A stretch of 64,000 nucleotides of DNA from Diplonema japonicum (taxonomy: Eukaryota > Euglenozoa > Diplonemea > Diplonemida > Diplonemidae): the NCBI GenBank assembly GCA_964019335.1, contig OZ025703.1, positions 451,001-515,000 on the forward strand, in the 5' to 3' direction. The notes under the pieces are model-generated. The model worked only from the letters and a program-made list of their open reading frames with translations, was not told the DNA's origin and made no database searches. Shown one piece after another: positions 45,510 through 55,369 of this stretch. Every line of letters starts with the position of its first letter. Positions within the stretch are counted from its first letter, which is position 1. The translations under genes were made by a program, and so were the position numbers.

Positions 45510-46019
45510 ATGAAGAGTAAAAATGAGAGCAAAAAAAAAATAGAAGTGTGTGATGCGTTGCTGGAGAAGAAGAGGTTGGAGCTTCAGCAGGTAATCAACA
45601 AGCTTGAAGGGTGCATGGTGCTCAGGTCCACGACGCGAGAAGTGGACATGGGGATGGGAGAGTACCTGCGATCAGCTGTTGAGGGCGCGAAGAACCATGA
45701 GGCGATGGTTGCTTGCGATGTACAAGAAGAGTACAGCACCGCAGATGAATGGGTGGACGCAGGTAGAGATTGTGAATCCCAACAGCAGCCAGGCCTTATG
45801 ACACCTGCTACAAAGTACCTACACACGACAGCCGATATCCTCTTAACATCTTTGGAGGAACATAAACAAGAGGTTCACACGTTGGTTCGTTCCCGTACCC
45901 CGCCCCCTCCTCCCACCCCGTCCCACCCTCCTGCAAACCCGCCCTTCTATGCCGCCGTCGCACTCTTTGTACAGCTGGCCGTGTCCATTATTGTTTATTA
46001 CCTGTTGCCCTACTTGTAG
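45510..46019 (+). CDS. Coiled-coil tail-anchored membrane protein
   Basis: The protein is 169 aa. It begins with a charged coiled coil (KKKIEVCDALLEKKRLELQQ). A helical segment and a Pro-rich spacer follow (TPPPPPTPSHPPANPP). It ends in one hydrophobic segment (AAVALFVQLAVSIIVYYLL) five residues from the C-terminus. This is the layout of tail-anchored proteins such as SNAREs, but no SNARE zero-layer motif is evident. The ATG overlaps an ACAG acceptor-like site by one base. No intron. Confidence 0.65.
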   Translation: MKSKNESKKKIEVCDALLEKKRLELQQVINKLEGCMVLRSTTREVDMGMGEYLRSAVEGAKNHEAMVACDVQEEYSTADEWVDAGRDCESQQQPGLMTPATKYLHTTADILLTSLEEHKQEVHTLVRSRTPPPPPTPSHPPANPPFYAAVALFVQLAVSIIVYYLLPYL

Positions 46020-46099
46020 TTCCTTTGATATATGTTGCGGGTTTTTATCGTCTTCATTATAAAAAACAAGGCGCTGGGGTGGAAAAAAAAAGGGGGGGA

Positions 46100-48642
46100 A
46101 TGGAAAGGTACGAGAAGGTGAAAGTGGTGGGGAAGGGATCCTTCGGTGCTGCGTGGCTGGTGAAGCGAAAGGCGGACGGGAAGAAGCTCATCGCGAAAGA
46201 AGTGAACATGAGCGGCATGAAGCCGAGGGAGAAGGACGAGGCGCGGAACGAGGTCAAGCTCCTGTCGCAGATACAGCACCCCAACATCACGCAGTACCAT
46301 GAGAGCTTCGAGACCACGTCGTCGCTGTTCATAGTAATGGAGTTTGCGGATGGTGGCGACATGGCAGGGAAGATCAGGGCGCAGAGAGGGATAAGAATGA
46401 AGGAGGCACAGGTCATGAACTACTTTGCGCAGATATGCCTTGCGCTCAACTACCTGCACGAAAGGCACACATTGCACAGGGACTTGAAGAGTCAGAACAT
46501 TTTTCTGACGTCCAATGGAATCGTGAAGCTGGGCGACTTCGGCATTGCAACGGTCCTTCGCAACACAATGGCGCTGGCACACACCATTTGCGGGACGCCA
46601 TATTACTTCAGCCCTGAGCTGTGTCAAAACAAGCCCTACAACAATAAGAGTGACATCTGGGCACTTGGCTGTGTGCTGTACGAGATCACAACCCTCCAAC
46701 ACGCCTTCGAAGGCCAAAACATGAAGATCTTGATGCAGAAGATCATCAAAGGCGTCTACCCACCCATCTCAAATGAGTACTCACGCGACCTGCGAAGCCT
46801 CGTCAGCCGGATGTTGTCGCGAGACCACAAGGACAGGCCCTCCATCAACTCTATCATCAAGACGCCTTACGTTCAAGGCTACATTTGCACGCTTGGGAAG
46901 ATCCTCGATCAGGGCATAGCCGACAGGAAGTCCATGGTAGACGACGAGATGAAGAAGGCTGCAAAGGTGGAAGCAAGAAACAGGATGCTTAGCAATGACA
47001 GAGAGAAGCTTCTCGCCATGGAAAGGAGAAAGCAACAAGCCGCCAGAGAGGCAGAGGAGATCCGCCGAGCACCAAAGGACATGGTACAACACGAAAGGCA
47101 GAACCTTGAGCAGAAGATGGAACGGGTACGACTTGAACAGCAACAACGGATGAAAGAGGCCCAAAGGAGAGAGATGGAGCAACAAGAAAGGAAACAGTAC
47201 GAAAAAAGGGAAGAGGCTGAGGTATGACATTACATTGCCTGTAAGCAACTGCAACAGAAGGAAAAAAAAAGAAAGCAGCGCGACGACGAACTGGAGAAGT
47301 GGAGGCAACGGTATGGGGCATGATCAAAGCCATCAACGCACCCACAGAAAGCAGCAGGAGCAAAGAGATTTGGCGCAAGAAGCAAAACGCCAGCAGCAAA
47401 ACAAGATCCGAGAAGAAAAATGGCAAAAGAACATGGAGCAGATGGAGAAAGAGGAAGAGCGAAAGAAAGAGGCAAGAATGCGTGAAGCGGAGGAACGAGC
47501 AAAGGCTGCGGGGAAGGCGTACTGGGAAATGAGAAACGCAGCGGAGCAAAACAGAAGAAAGGCGGAGAATGTGGTGGAGCAAGAGAGGTTCGGCTATAAC
47601 GACAAGCATGGCAGCCCTGTGAGCCCAGCAAGCCCACAGCAAGCAAGGGCACCTGCTAGCCCACAGCTAAGACAGAAGCAACAACCCCACCAGGGCCACA
47701 GCCACGGTTATGGAGGGCACGGGCACGGGCATGGCCATTGCCACGGGCATATCAACGAAGGCAAGAAGCAAGCCGAGGAGGAGATGGCGAAGCTGCAGCG
47801 GGAAGCCTTCTTGGACATGAAGCGTGAGGCTGCACGCAATAAGGCTAAGATAGAGGCAGGGTTGCGGGGGGACAATGTTGATGCCGCCAGCCCTCCATCA
47901 AAGGAGGCCGAGAAGGAAAGTAGGGAACCCTCACAGCCATCTCCGGAAGACAGGCGAGAAGCTTTCCTGGAAATGCGAAAAGCGGCCAAAAAGAACAAGG
48001 AGAGACTAGAGGCAGATCTTCGCGGTGGGGGGGATGTCAAGGATGACGAAGTAGACCTGGGCGATTGGGTGAACGGTGAGGCTGTTTCCCAAGGCGACGA
48101 AGGGCAGGAAGAGTGGGTCGGGGACTATAAGGTGTGCACGATATCTTGTGACCTACGAACACTAACACAGAAAATCGTCGATCACATCGAAGCTGTGAAG
48201 TCCAGCGCCACATTGCATGGCGCGGACGAAGACTTCGGCGACTCGCCTTCTCAGGACGCACAAGTAACGATGAGCAAGTTCATGTTGGACGGGAAAACTT
48301 TGCAGCTCCCCAACGTGAAGGCTGGTGACCCATTGATGTACAGGATAGAGGCCCTGAGGATGTTCCTAAGTGAAGAACTAGGCGAGGACCTCTTCCTGAA
48401 AGCATATCGAAGGTATGACACGTATAAACCCATGCACAACTAACCAAGGCTGGACGGCATAGAACAAGATACCTCTGACGCAGTGATGCAGGAGGTAGAA
48501 TCCATGTGTGGGGACAAGGTCCCGCTGCTCCAGGTGTGCCAAATTTACATATGAAGCATTGCACCTACAGCTTGTGTCCCAGCTCATGTTCTGCGAAGAC
48601 CAGTTTAACGTGCAGCAAAACAACGCAACTTTGCGCAGCTAG
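46100..48642 (+). CDS. NEK-family protein kinase
   Basis: The protein is about 798 aa in five exons: 46100-47221, 47258-47310, 47348-48412, 48449-48533 and 48571-48642 (introns 36, 37, 36 and 37 nt). The N-terminal kinase domain is typical of NIMA-related kinases: VVGKGSFGAAWLV, HRDLKSQNIFL from residue 126, GDFGIATVL with DFG at 146, and GTPYYFSPELCQNKPYNNKS. A long Glu/Gln/Arg coiled coil, a His/Gly run (GYGGHGHGHGHCHGH) and a C-terminal helical segment (EELGEDLFLKAYRR) follow. NEKs of this shape work at basal bodies and flagella, or in the cell cycle. The His-rich run could bind metal ions, which is inference. Confidence 0.9.
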
Positions 48643-48681
48643 AATTAAGAGAACCCTTTCTTTTTTGATTTGTCTAAGCCA

Positions 48682-51543
48682 ATGTTTAATATCCTACTGA
48701 CACTATTTATTTATTTTTGTTTTCTTTTGCGTTCTTTGTTTTGCTTAACCCATTTCACAGCCACGGGTTATAAACTGGGTTGCAACGTGACGAAGAGTTC
48801 CGCTGTGGCGGAGGCAAAGCCCCAACAACGGCCGTATGACCAAGGCGATGCGAATACGAAACATGAAGCAGAACCGGTGGTCGAACAGAAAGAAAAAGCA
48901 CAGGTAGACGAATATCTTGAAAAGAAAGACGAGGACAAGAAGGGAGAAGCGCAAGTAACCGAATATGGTGAAAAAAAAGATGAAGACGAAGACAAGAAAG
49001 AAGCGCAGGTAAACGCGTATGTTGAAACGAAAGAAACAGCAAACCAAGAAGCAGAGGTGAGAAGAAAAGCCGAGGAAAAAGCAAGTGTTGATAAGCCCCA
49101 TGAACTTCCCCCTCTTTTTGTTGCTTATCAAGAGGAGGGCGAGCAGATTCCCCTTCTCAGCATGGTTAGGAACCTCTCACCGCAGTTTAACCCTGCCCAG
49201 ATTCAGAGATGTGCTGGTGAGATCAAGCAGCTGCCCCTTGAAGAGAGAGCGTACTTGGCGGGGGCTTGCTTCTCGGTGTCGCAGGGGAACATTGTTGCAT
49301 GTACCCCGCTTCTGCAGCCTATGGTGGCAGAGGGTGTTTTGAGCAACTTGGAGCTTAAGCTCTTAATCCAGGGCCCCGTTTTGCAGACCCTTATCATGAA
49401 GCAGAAGGAAGTCGGCAACACACCTTCATTCGTGACTGCATCTTCGGAGATCGTGAAAACAGTCTACACGCAGTGCCCTCCGGGGAGAGCTTTAATGCGG
49501 AAGGTTTTGTACCAACTACTGCACGACGCACTGCAGGCAACACCAGTGAGACAAGAAGCGATACTGTTTGTTTTGAGAATCTTGGAGCTCATCATCAAAG
49601 GGCTGCGCAACTCTATCGGGAAAGAATATGAAGACCTCCTCACAAGGAGGCTCATTCCCTTGTACCACACCGAGGAAATGCTGCATGATGCGCTGTGCGT
49701 GATTTCCGTATATCAGGAGCCGTTGTCGAAATGTGTACGGGGCCTGTTGGGGAGGTTAGATCCAACGGCTCACTGCACCATCACTGTAAAGGTGTTCAGG
49801 AGTATTATAGGGTACTGGGATAAGTCAAATAGTAAGCATTGCGTTGTGATGATCAGCTGCTTCAAGGACCTCCTTGAAGAGATGGATGGTCAGGTTTTCG
49901 ACACAGTGCACAAGGACCTCTTCAGCAAGCTTGCTGAATGCGCGGCATCTGACAACGCGCTTCTAGCAAGGGAAGCGTTGCAACTGTGGCAACAGGAGGC
50001 TTTTATAACCTACCTGCATAGGCAAGGGGGGGCTGCGCTGTCGTTGCTGGTGCCCCCTTTGATACGGGACGCAGAGCTGCACTGGAACAAGGACGTGAAC
50101 AGCATGTTGCTCTTCGCCATCAATATTATCAAGTCCATCAACGAGGACGGCGAGCGGCTCTTCACAAAGATCGGCGTAACCTATCTGGTCAACAAGCTGA
50201 AGATGAAGGAGGACGAGGCCGCAACAAAATTGGATAAATACGTAGTCAAACTGGCGGCGCAGCAAAGCGGTGACGCCACTCCTGAACAAAAGCAGATTAA
50301 GGCCCTCCAGAAACAGCGAGCGGGGGTGGACGCACGTGCACCATTCCCTGTAGAGGTGAATAATCATCTGCACTTTATCTTCGGAAAAGAGATCGGGCGA
50401 GGTGCTTATAGCAGCGTGAAGTACTGTAAACGAATAGAGCAAACAGTCCCTCAGTCGCTTTGGAACGCGTACGCAGCAAAGGTGATCGCGAAGCAGCTTA
50501 TCAAGGAGACGAACTTCGACGAGCAGATCGAGCAAGAGATCAAGCTCCTGTCGTGCCTCGACAGCCCATTCATATCACCACTGTACGCGCACTTTGAAGA
50601 CGAGAAGAACATCTACATCTTGATGGAGTACTGCAGCGCCGGCGACCTATTCAGCAATGTGTTCGAGCACGGTCCGGGGTCCGTCACGTTCACGTGGGCG
50701 AAGTACGGGTTGGCGCAGATTGTAATGGCACTAAGCTATGTTCAGGAGAAGGGGTACTACTTCGGCGATATGAAGACAGAGAACATCCTCGTCACGCAAA
50801 CAGGGCATCTCAGGCTTGCCGACTTCGGGTCGAGCAAAAGCGAGCAACAGCTGGACGAGATCAATGCGAAGTGGCGAAATGGCGACAGCAACCTCCACCG
50901 CGATGTGCAAGGCACGCTGGACTTCTTGTCGCCTGAAATTGTAAGAAAGGCATCCATCGGGAAGCCCGCTGACTGGTGGGCGTTGGGGGTAATGTTGGTG
51001 CAGCTGCTGTTCGGTTATTTTCCGTTCACCGCGGAAGACGAAGCAGCCACCATTGCGAAAATACAGACAGCCTCCCCTAAAATACCTGCGGACGCTGGGG
51101 CGTCATCGGTCTTGGTCTTGGGCCTTCTCAACAAAGACCCAAGCAGCAGGTTTTCTGTCGAGGACTGTAAAAACAGCAGCTTCTTCGAGGGTGTGGAGTG
51201 GGATCCCGAAAAACTGAGCGGCATGAAGCTGCCCTCGCTGGAAACGGGCTACAGGTCGCACTCAAGCCTTGCTGACCCTAAGTATATGACACGTAAGTTC
51301 AGCATAGTGTACAACCCCTCACAGGACGAAGAGGGAAGAGGGCGCATGGTCGTAGATTCAATCCCAGAAGAGCGTGAGGAAGAGCTCTCCTGGGGATACG
51401 AGCCGCCGAAGAAGCCGAAGCCCAACAACCCTTCAAATGCCCCTCGGATGCCCACAACAGCTACAGCTGACAACGCTCTGGCAGAGTACGTGACCACAGT
51501 CGACCGATCTCCTCCGAAGAGAGGAAGTCAGAAAAGGTACTGA
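48682..51543 (+). CDS. PP2A B56-like regulatory subunit fused to AGC-like protein kinase
   Basis: One uninterrupted frame, about 953 aa. After a Lys/Glu-rich N-terminus with EYxEKKDED-type repeats, residues 142-527 match the B56 (B') subunit of phosphatase 2A: LPPLF entry, VKVFRSIIGYWDKSN, FSKLAECAASDNALLAREAL, LHWNKDVNSMLLFAINIIK and KLKMKEDEA. Residues about 563-840 are a kinase: IGRGAYSSVKY, AAKV (Lys600), GTLDFLSPEI, and DWWALGVMLVQLLFGYFPF as in AGC kinases. The HRD motif is FGD (694-696): the catalytic Asp is kept, the Arg lost. DFG is at 714. B56 subunits choose PP2A substrates by binding LxxIxE motifs. The start is uncertain: the first ATG gives a hydrophobic leader, and a CACAG site at 48760 lies downstream of it. 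Confidence 0.82.
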   Translation: MFNILLTLFIYFCFLLRSLFCLTHFTATGYKLGCNVTKSSAVAEAKPQQRPYDQGDANTKHEAEPVVEQKEKAQVDEYLEKKDEDKKGEAQVTEYGEKKDEDEDKKEAQVNAYVETKETANQEAEVRRKAEEKASVDKPHELPPLFVAYQEEGEQIPLLSMVRNLSPQFNPAQIQRCAGEIKQLPLEERAYLAGACFSVSQGNIVACTPLLQPMVAEGVLSNLELKLLIQGPVLQTLIMKQKEVGNTPSFVTASSEIVKTVYTQCPPGRALMRKVLYQLLHDALQATPVRQEAILFVLRILELIIKGLRNSIGKEYEDLLTRRLIPLYHTEEMLHDALCVISVYQEPLSKCVRGLLGRLDPTAHCTITVKVFRSIIGYWDKSNSKHCVVMISCFKDLLEEMDGQVFDTVHKDLFSKLAECAASDNALLAREALQLWQQEAFITYLHRQGGAALSLLVPPLIRDAELHWNKDVNSMLLFAINIIKSINEDGERLFTKIGVTYLVNKLKMKEDEAATKLDKYVVKLAAQQSGDATPEQKQIKALQKQRAGVDARAPFPVEVNNHLHFIFGKEIGRGAYSSVKYCKRIEQTVPQSLWNAYAAKVIAKQLIKETNFDEQIEQEIKLLSCLDSPFISPLYAHFEDEKNIYILMEYCSAGDLFSNVFEHGPGSVTFTWAKYGLAQIVMALSYVQEKGYYFGDMKTENILVTQTGHLRLADFGSSKSEQQLDEINAKWRNGDSNLHRDVQGTLDFLSPEIVRKASIGKPADWWALGVMLVQLLFGYFPFTAEDEAATIAKIQTASPKIPADAGASSVLVLGLLNKDPSSRFSVEDCKNSSFFEGVEWDPEKLSGMKLPSLETGYRSHSSLADPKYMTRKFSIVYNPSQDEEGRGRMVVDSIPEEREEELSWGYEPPKKPKPNNPSNAPRMPTTATADNALAEYVTTVDRSPPKRGSQKRY

Positions 51544-52028
51544 GAAAATAAAAGCAGCATCGGGGGGAGGCCGGGGGTACTACTTTTTGTTTTGTATTAC
51601 ATGTTTTTATTTTATATGAGGCAAAAGAAAAAGAATGGAAACGGGTTTAGTACTTAGTAGTTCAAGTGACCGTTCGAAAAAGGAAGAAACGAAAATGGTC
51701 ACGCTTGTACCCCCCTCCCCTTTTTTTCCCCCTTCAATTTTTTGTTTTTTGATAAGTAGAGACGAGGGACGTTCCAAAACAGGAACCTCCTTTATAAGTG
51801 TCTCATCTCATTTTTTTTTCCCTTGCCTCGATCGGGTCTGGGATGGGTTCTTCGGGTAAGTTCACGGTCGGTTTCGTTGCCATGATTTCAAGACGTTGCT
51901 TCACCAGATTTGAATTTTTCTTTCGTCTTCATACCCTCCCCTCTCGGTATTCTATTTCCCGCTATCATTGCTTCAACGGGGATGCATGAATCTTCTCCCA
52001 TCACAGTCCACAGTTATGACGACAGGCG
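51544..52028. other. Intergenic region with second copy of repeated element
   Basis: T-, A- and C-rich sequence with one copy of the roughly 60-nt element at 51751-51819. CATCACAG at 52001-52008 lies 20 nt before the next start. An out-of-frame ATG at 52016 opens a frame of only seven codons, and could act as an upstream ORF. Confidence 0.6.
51751..51819 (+). ncRNA. Repeated non-coding element, copy 2 (candidate small RNA)
   Basis: Almost the same as 45099-45160: GATAAGTAGAGAC, GACGTTCC, AACAGGAACCTC, then six extra bases (AAGTGT) and CTCATCTC(A) before a T-run of 9. Flanking sequence outside the element is not similar, so the unit boundary is real. Both copies are on the same strand as the genes and follow a gene end by about 50-210 nt. 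Confidence 0.4.
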
Positions 52029-53502
52029 ATGTTTGTTGAGACCACCGAGTCCATTGACACAACATGCGATCTGAACAGTCCAACGTGGCTGGAGTGCTGC
52101 TTGAGGTGTGGTGTGAAACCGAGCGATTTGCGTGAATTGTCATTAGAGGAGTATGTGGCCAGCTGTGGTAATAAGGAAGTGGCCGTCGTCAATTATGTGA
52201 AATGGGAGGCCAAGAGGATACAGCTGCTTGAGAAGGTACAGAGTGAGCGGAAGCTCATCAATGTTGCGCCGAAGAAGGTGGAAGCCACTGGCGATCGATA
52301 CGACAAGAGAAAAGAAGCAGTGAGAAAACGGACAGAGGCAGCCCTGCACCGCAGCGAGATGTTCGAAAGAAGTGAAGAGATCAAGACAGCGCAACATCTT
52401 GAGATGAAGCGGTGTATGCAGAGGCAGAAAAAACAAGCAGAGGAGTGCAAGCAGCAAGCCAATGAAGAGACACTGGTATGCATAATGCAACAACTGCTCA
52501 GAACCGCAGGAGCGCGTTTTGCAGTGGCAGCAAAAGAAGGACGCGTTCCTCGATACGAAACGTGAAGAAAGAGAAGCTTATATTACTCAAAAGAATAGCG
52601 AGCTGAAACAAAAAGAAGAAAAGATCAGACACAAGAGAGTCCTGCAAGATGGGGAGAGAAAGGCAAAGTCGGAAACACTGATGAAGAAGTTTGAGTTGAC
52701 ACAGCGGCGCAGGGAAGAGCACAAGGAATTCTTACAACTGCAAACCCAGAAAATGAAGGAGAAGATGCTTCAGAAGCACAAAACGGCAGACACATGGATC
52801 CGTGAGTCAGAGAAGCAACGCTTACAGGACGTAGCAGAGCGGCAGCGTGAGATGTGCGAAAAGATTGATCTTGCAAACAAGAAACGAGATAGCAAGAAGA
52901 AGCACAACGAGATGAGCGTGTCTCTGAATTGCATCGACAAGGAGAAGTATGTGATGGTTAATTCACTTCATTCTTTTCCCAGAAGGTCTGCAGACCTAAG
53001 GAAGCAGATACATAACGAGAACGTCAACCACAAGGCATATACTGCGCTTATGGGGGGTTTAAGAGAGAAGCTGAGGCAGCAATTGTTGAAACAACACCAC
53101 AGCCGCTTGGAAGTGCAACAGCAGACGATTTTCCAGCATGACAAAGCGGCGACGGAATACAATAGAAAACTGAAGGAAGACAAAGAAAAGGGGTGCAAGT
53201 TGAAGAAAATAGAGAATGAAACCTCACAGCATCTAAACAGAGAAGAGAAAGCACGGCTTCAAAGGGCATATGCCCACAAGATGGAAAACCTGAAATCGCA
53301 CGTAGACAACAGGCGCGAGCGTATGGACCAATGGTTCCGAGCTGACCAGGGCTTCCGGCAGTACGTCAGCTCTATGAACAACACACTCAACATGAAGCGG
53401 CCTCTTGACGACATCCCAGGTCCAGGGACGTACCTTGTGAACGACCTGTATTCCCACTCCCCCTCTGTTGTGATTGGAAAAGCAAAGCGTGTTTTATGTT
53501 AG
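52029..53502 (+). CDS. Coiled-coil protein with C-terminal STPGR/SHIPPO motif
   Basis: The protein is about 479 aa in two exons, 52029-52475 and 52510-53502; the 34-nt intron is phase 0 and needed for frame. A further 36-nt in-frame segment, 52947-52982 (GTATGT...CCCAG), is probably also an intron. The body is a charged coiled coil rich in Lys, Arg, Glu and Gln. The end reads IPGPGTYLVNDLYSHS then VVIGKAKR, a single STPGR repeat of the kind found in flagellar proteins. It is the second such gene in the window, so an axonemal or basal-body protein is likely. Confidence 0.75.
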
Positions 53503-53778
53503 CCACCCTCTTTCCCTCCTCAACATTTTCTTTTCTTTTAGCAGGCCAAAAGCTCTTGTTAAGACGCCACTTTTTTGCTGTGCTTCCAGGTCTGTTTACA
53601 CAGTCTTAAGCTAGACCAGCCTTCGAAATGCTGTCTTTTTTTGTTTCATTGTTTTCGCATTGGCAAGCAGTTACTCGTTTAAAAAGAACAAAGAACAGAG
53701 TCGGGTGGAAAAGCCGAAAAGAGAGCTCAACCAGGGCAGCTCACTATAATAAACAATTCTGTTCACCACAAAAAGAAA

Positions 53779-54801
53779 ATGACAGAAGATATGCATCGTG
53801 CTATTGTCCAGGGCGACCGTGACGAGATTAGGCGTCTCTGGCGAGATTTTAACGCCACTTCATATCACGGCACGACATGGCTTCAGGTAGCAGCGCAGGC
53901 AGGTTGCGTGGAGACCATGAAGCTACTCATCGATGAGTACAAAATGGACCCTGCTGAAGAAGGATGCGATAAAATTTCTCCGATACACACTGCAGCGGAG
54001 GCAGGGTGTTTGGGTATAATACGCTTGCTCGTCGAAGAGTACAAGCAGGACCCGGGGCTTGTGAATGAGTACGGGTTGGCGGCGGTTCACTTCGCTGCAT
54101 GGAACGGTCAGGTCAAGGCTGTGGAGCTCATGGTGGATGTGTACAAACAAGACCCAGGGGCAAAGGGTGTGAATAATCTAACCCCGTTGCACGCAGCTGC
54201 GGAGGGGGGCCACATCAGCTTGGTCAGACTACTAGTGGACAAATACGGGGTGGACCCTGGGGCGCGGAAGATGGACGGCTTGACACCCTTGCATGCTGCT
54301 GCATGGAAGGGGAGGTTGCAGATTATACGCCTCTTAATCGACGTTTACAAGCAAAGCCCAGACACGATGAGTTTCGAAGGAGAATCGATTCTTCACTCTG
54401 CCACGGTGGGCGGTGAGATTGAATCCATGAAGCTACTCATCGATGACTACAAGATGAGCCCCGATACCCTCCACGCACATGGCTGGACGTCCTTGCATTG
54501 CGCCGCGGTGCGAGGTCACTGCCCTGCCATGAGGTTCCTCATCGATGCCCACAACCACAAAGTTGACGTACGTAGCGATGACGGAAGAACACCCCTCCAC
54601 TGTGCTGCCTCATTCGGTTACATCGAGGCCTTGGACATACTCATTAATTTGTATGGACAAAACCCAGATGACAAGGACTATGATGGCTGTACGCCACTCT
54701 TCTTCGCTACTGAAGGCGGTCATGTGACCGCAATGAAGTTCCTCATACAGGCAAGCAAGGAACGGCAAACGAAGCGTGGCGCAAAGAGAAAGAGAGAGTA
54801 G
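53779..54801 (+). CDS. Ankyrin-repeat protein
   Basis: The protein is 340 aa, almost wholly ankyrin repeats: about nine units of 33-35 residues such as NNLTPLHAAAEGGHISLVRL and DGLTPLHAAAWKGRLQIIRL, each followed by LLIDxYKxxP instead of the more common LLxxGAD. No other domain is seen. The repeated DEYKxDP/DVYKQDP turn suggests expansion by internal duplication. The end is uncertain: a possible intron at 54798-54868 would replace the TAG and extend the protein by about 32 residues. Ankyrin repeats mediate protein binding. Confidence 0.85.
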   Translation: MTEDMHRAIVQGDRDEIRRLWRDFNATSYHGTTWLQVAAQAGCVETMKLLIDEYKMDPAEEGCDKISPIHTAAEAGCLGIIRLLVEEYKQDPGLVNEYGLAAVHFAAWNGQVKAVELMVDVYKQDPGAKGVNNLTPLHAAAEGGHISLVRLLVDKYGVDPGARKMDGLTPLHAAAWKGRLQIIRLLIDVYKQSPDTMSFEGESILHSATVGGEIESMKLLIDDYKMSPDTLHAHGWTSLHCAAVRGHCPAMRFLIDAHNHKVDVRSDDGRTPLHCAASFGYIEALDILINLYGQNPDDKDYDGCTPLFFATEGGHVTAMKFLIQASKERQTKRGAKRKRE

Positions 54802-55369
54802 GTTATTTCAGGACCATGTTTCCAACCTCCCTGTGGTGATTTCTGGTTATTGTTCTTAAGACGCACAGGTGGGGGATCTGCAAACCGAGAGCCCACCGCA
54901 CGTGGCGCCAGTTAACATCGCCCTCAACGCCTTTATCCCATCGAACAAGGATTCTCAATAGGTAGTGAGACCTCCCACCTGTATTGTGTTAATTGCTTCT
55001 GTGAGCCATTTGCCTATTTCAAAGCGGAGCTTTCTCTTCCTCACCTTTACTTTCTACGGGACCACTATGGTACCACATACATTCTCTAACTACAAGAATG
55101 TACTTAAACCTTTTGTCCTATTATCCTATTGTATTTATTGTGTTCATGTCTGGCCTCTTCTTTTGAAGATTGTTGTGGAACTAGCAACCTTGATGAGCTT
55201 TCTGAAGCTTCTTATCTGTTTCCTTTGCCTCTGCTGGCTCTGGCTTGGGGTAGGCTTTGGGTGCTTAAGGATTCCTGTGTGAAGGAAAGAACACTGGTTG
55301 AAGTGCCTTGCTCTCCTCCTTGAGAGACGTAGATTAGGTTATCCTGCTTTACACTACTCATACAGTCCG
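54802..55369. other. Intergenic region with possible terminal exon
   Basis: Bases 54869-54961 form an open segment preceded by CGCACAG that could be a last exon of the ankyrin gene, but the matching 5' splice site is unclear. The rest is AT-rich. An ATG frame at 54965-55282 is purely hydrophobic and unlike a gene. CATACAG at 55360-55365 precedes the next start. Confidence 0.45.

Noticed and set aside
54965-55282. Hydrophobic 105-codon frame
   Set aside because: T-rich sequence read in frame gives Leu/Phe/Cys; there is no splice-site context, acceptor or conserved motif, and it sits in an intergenic region.
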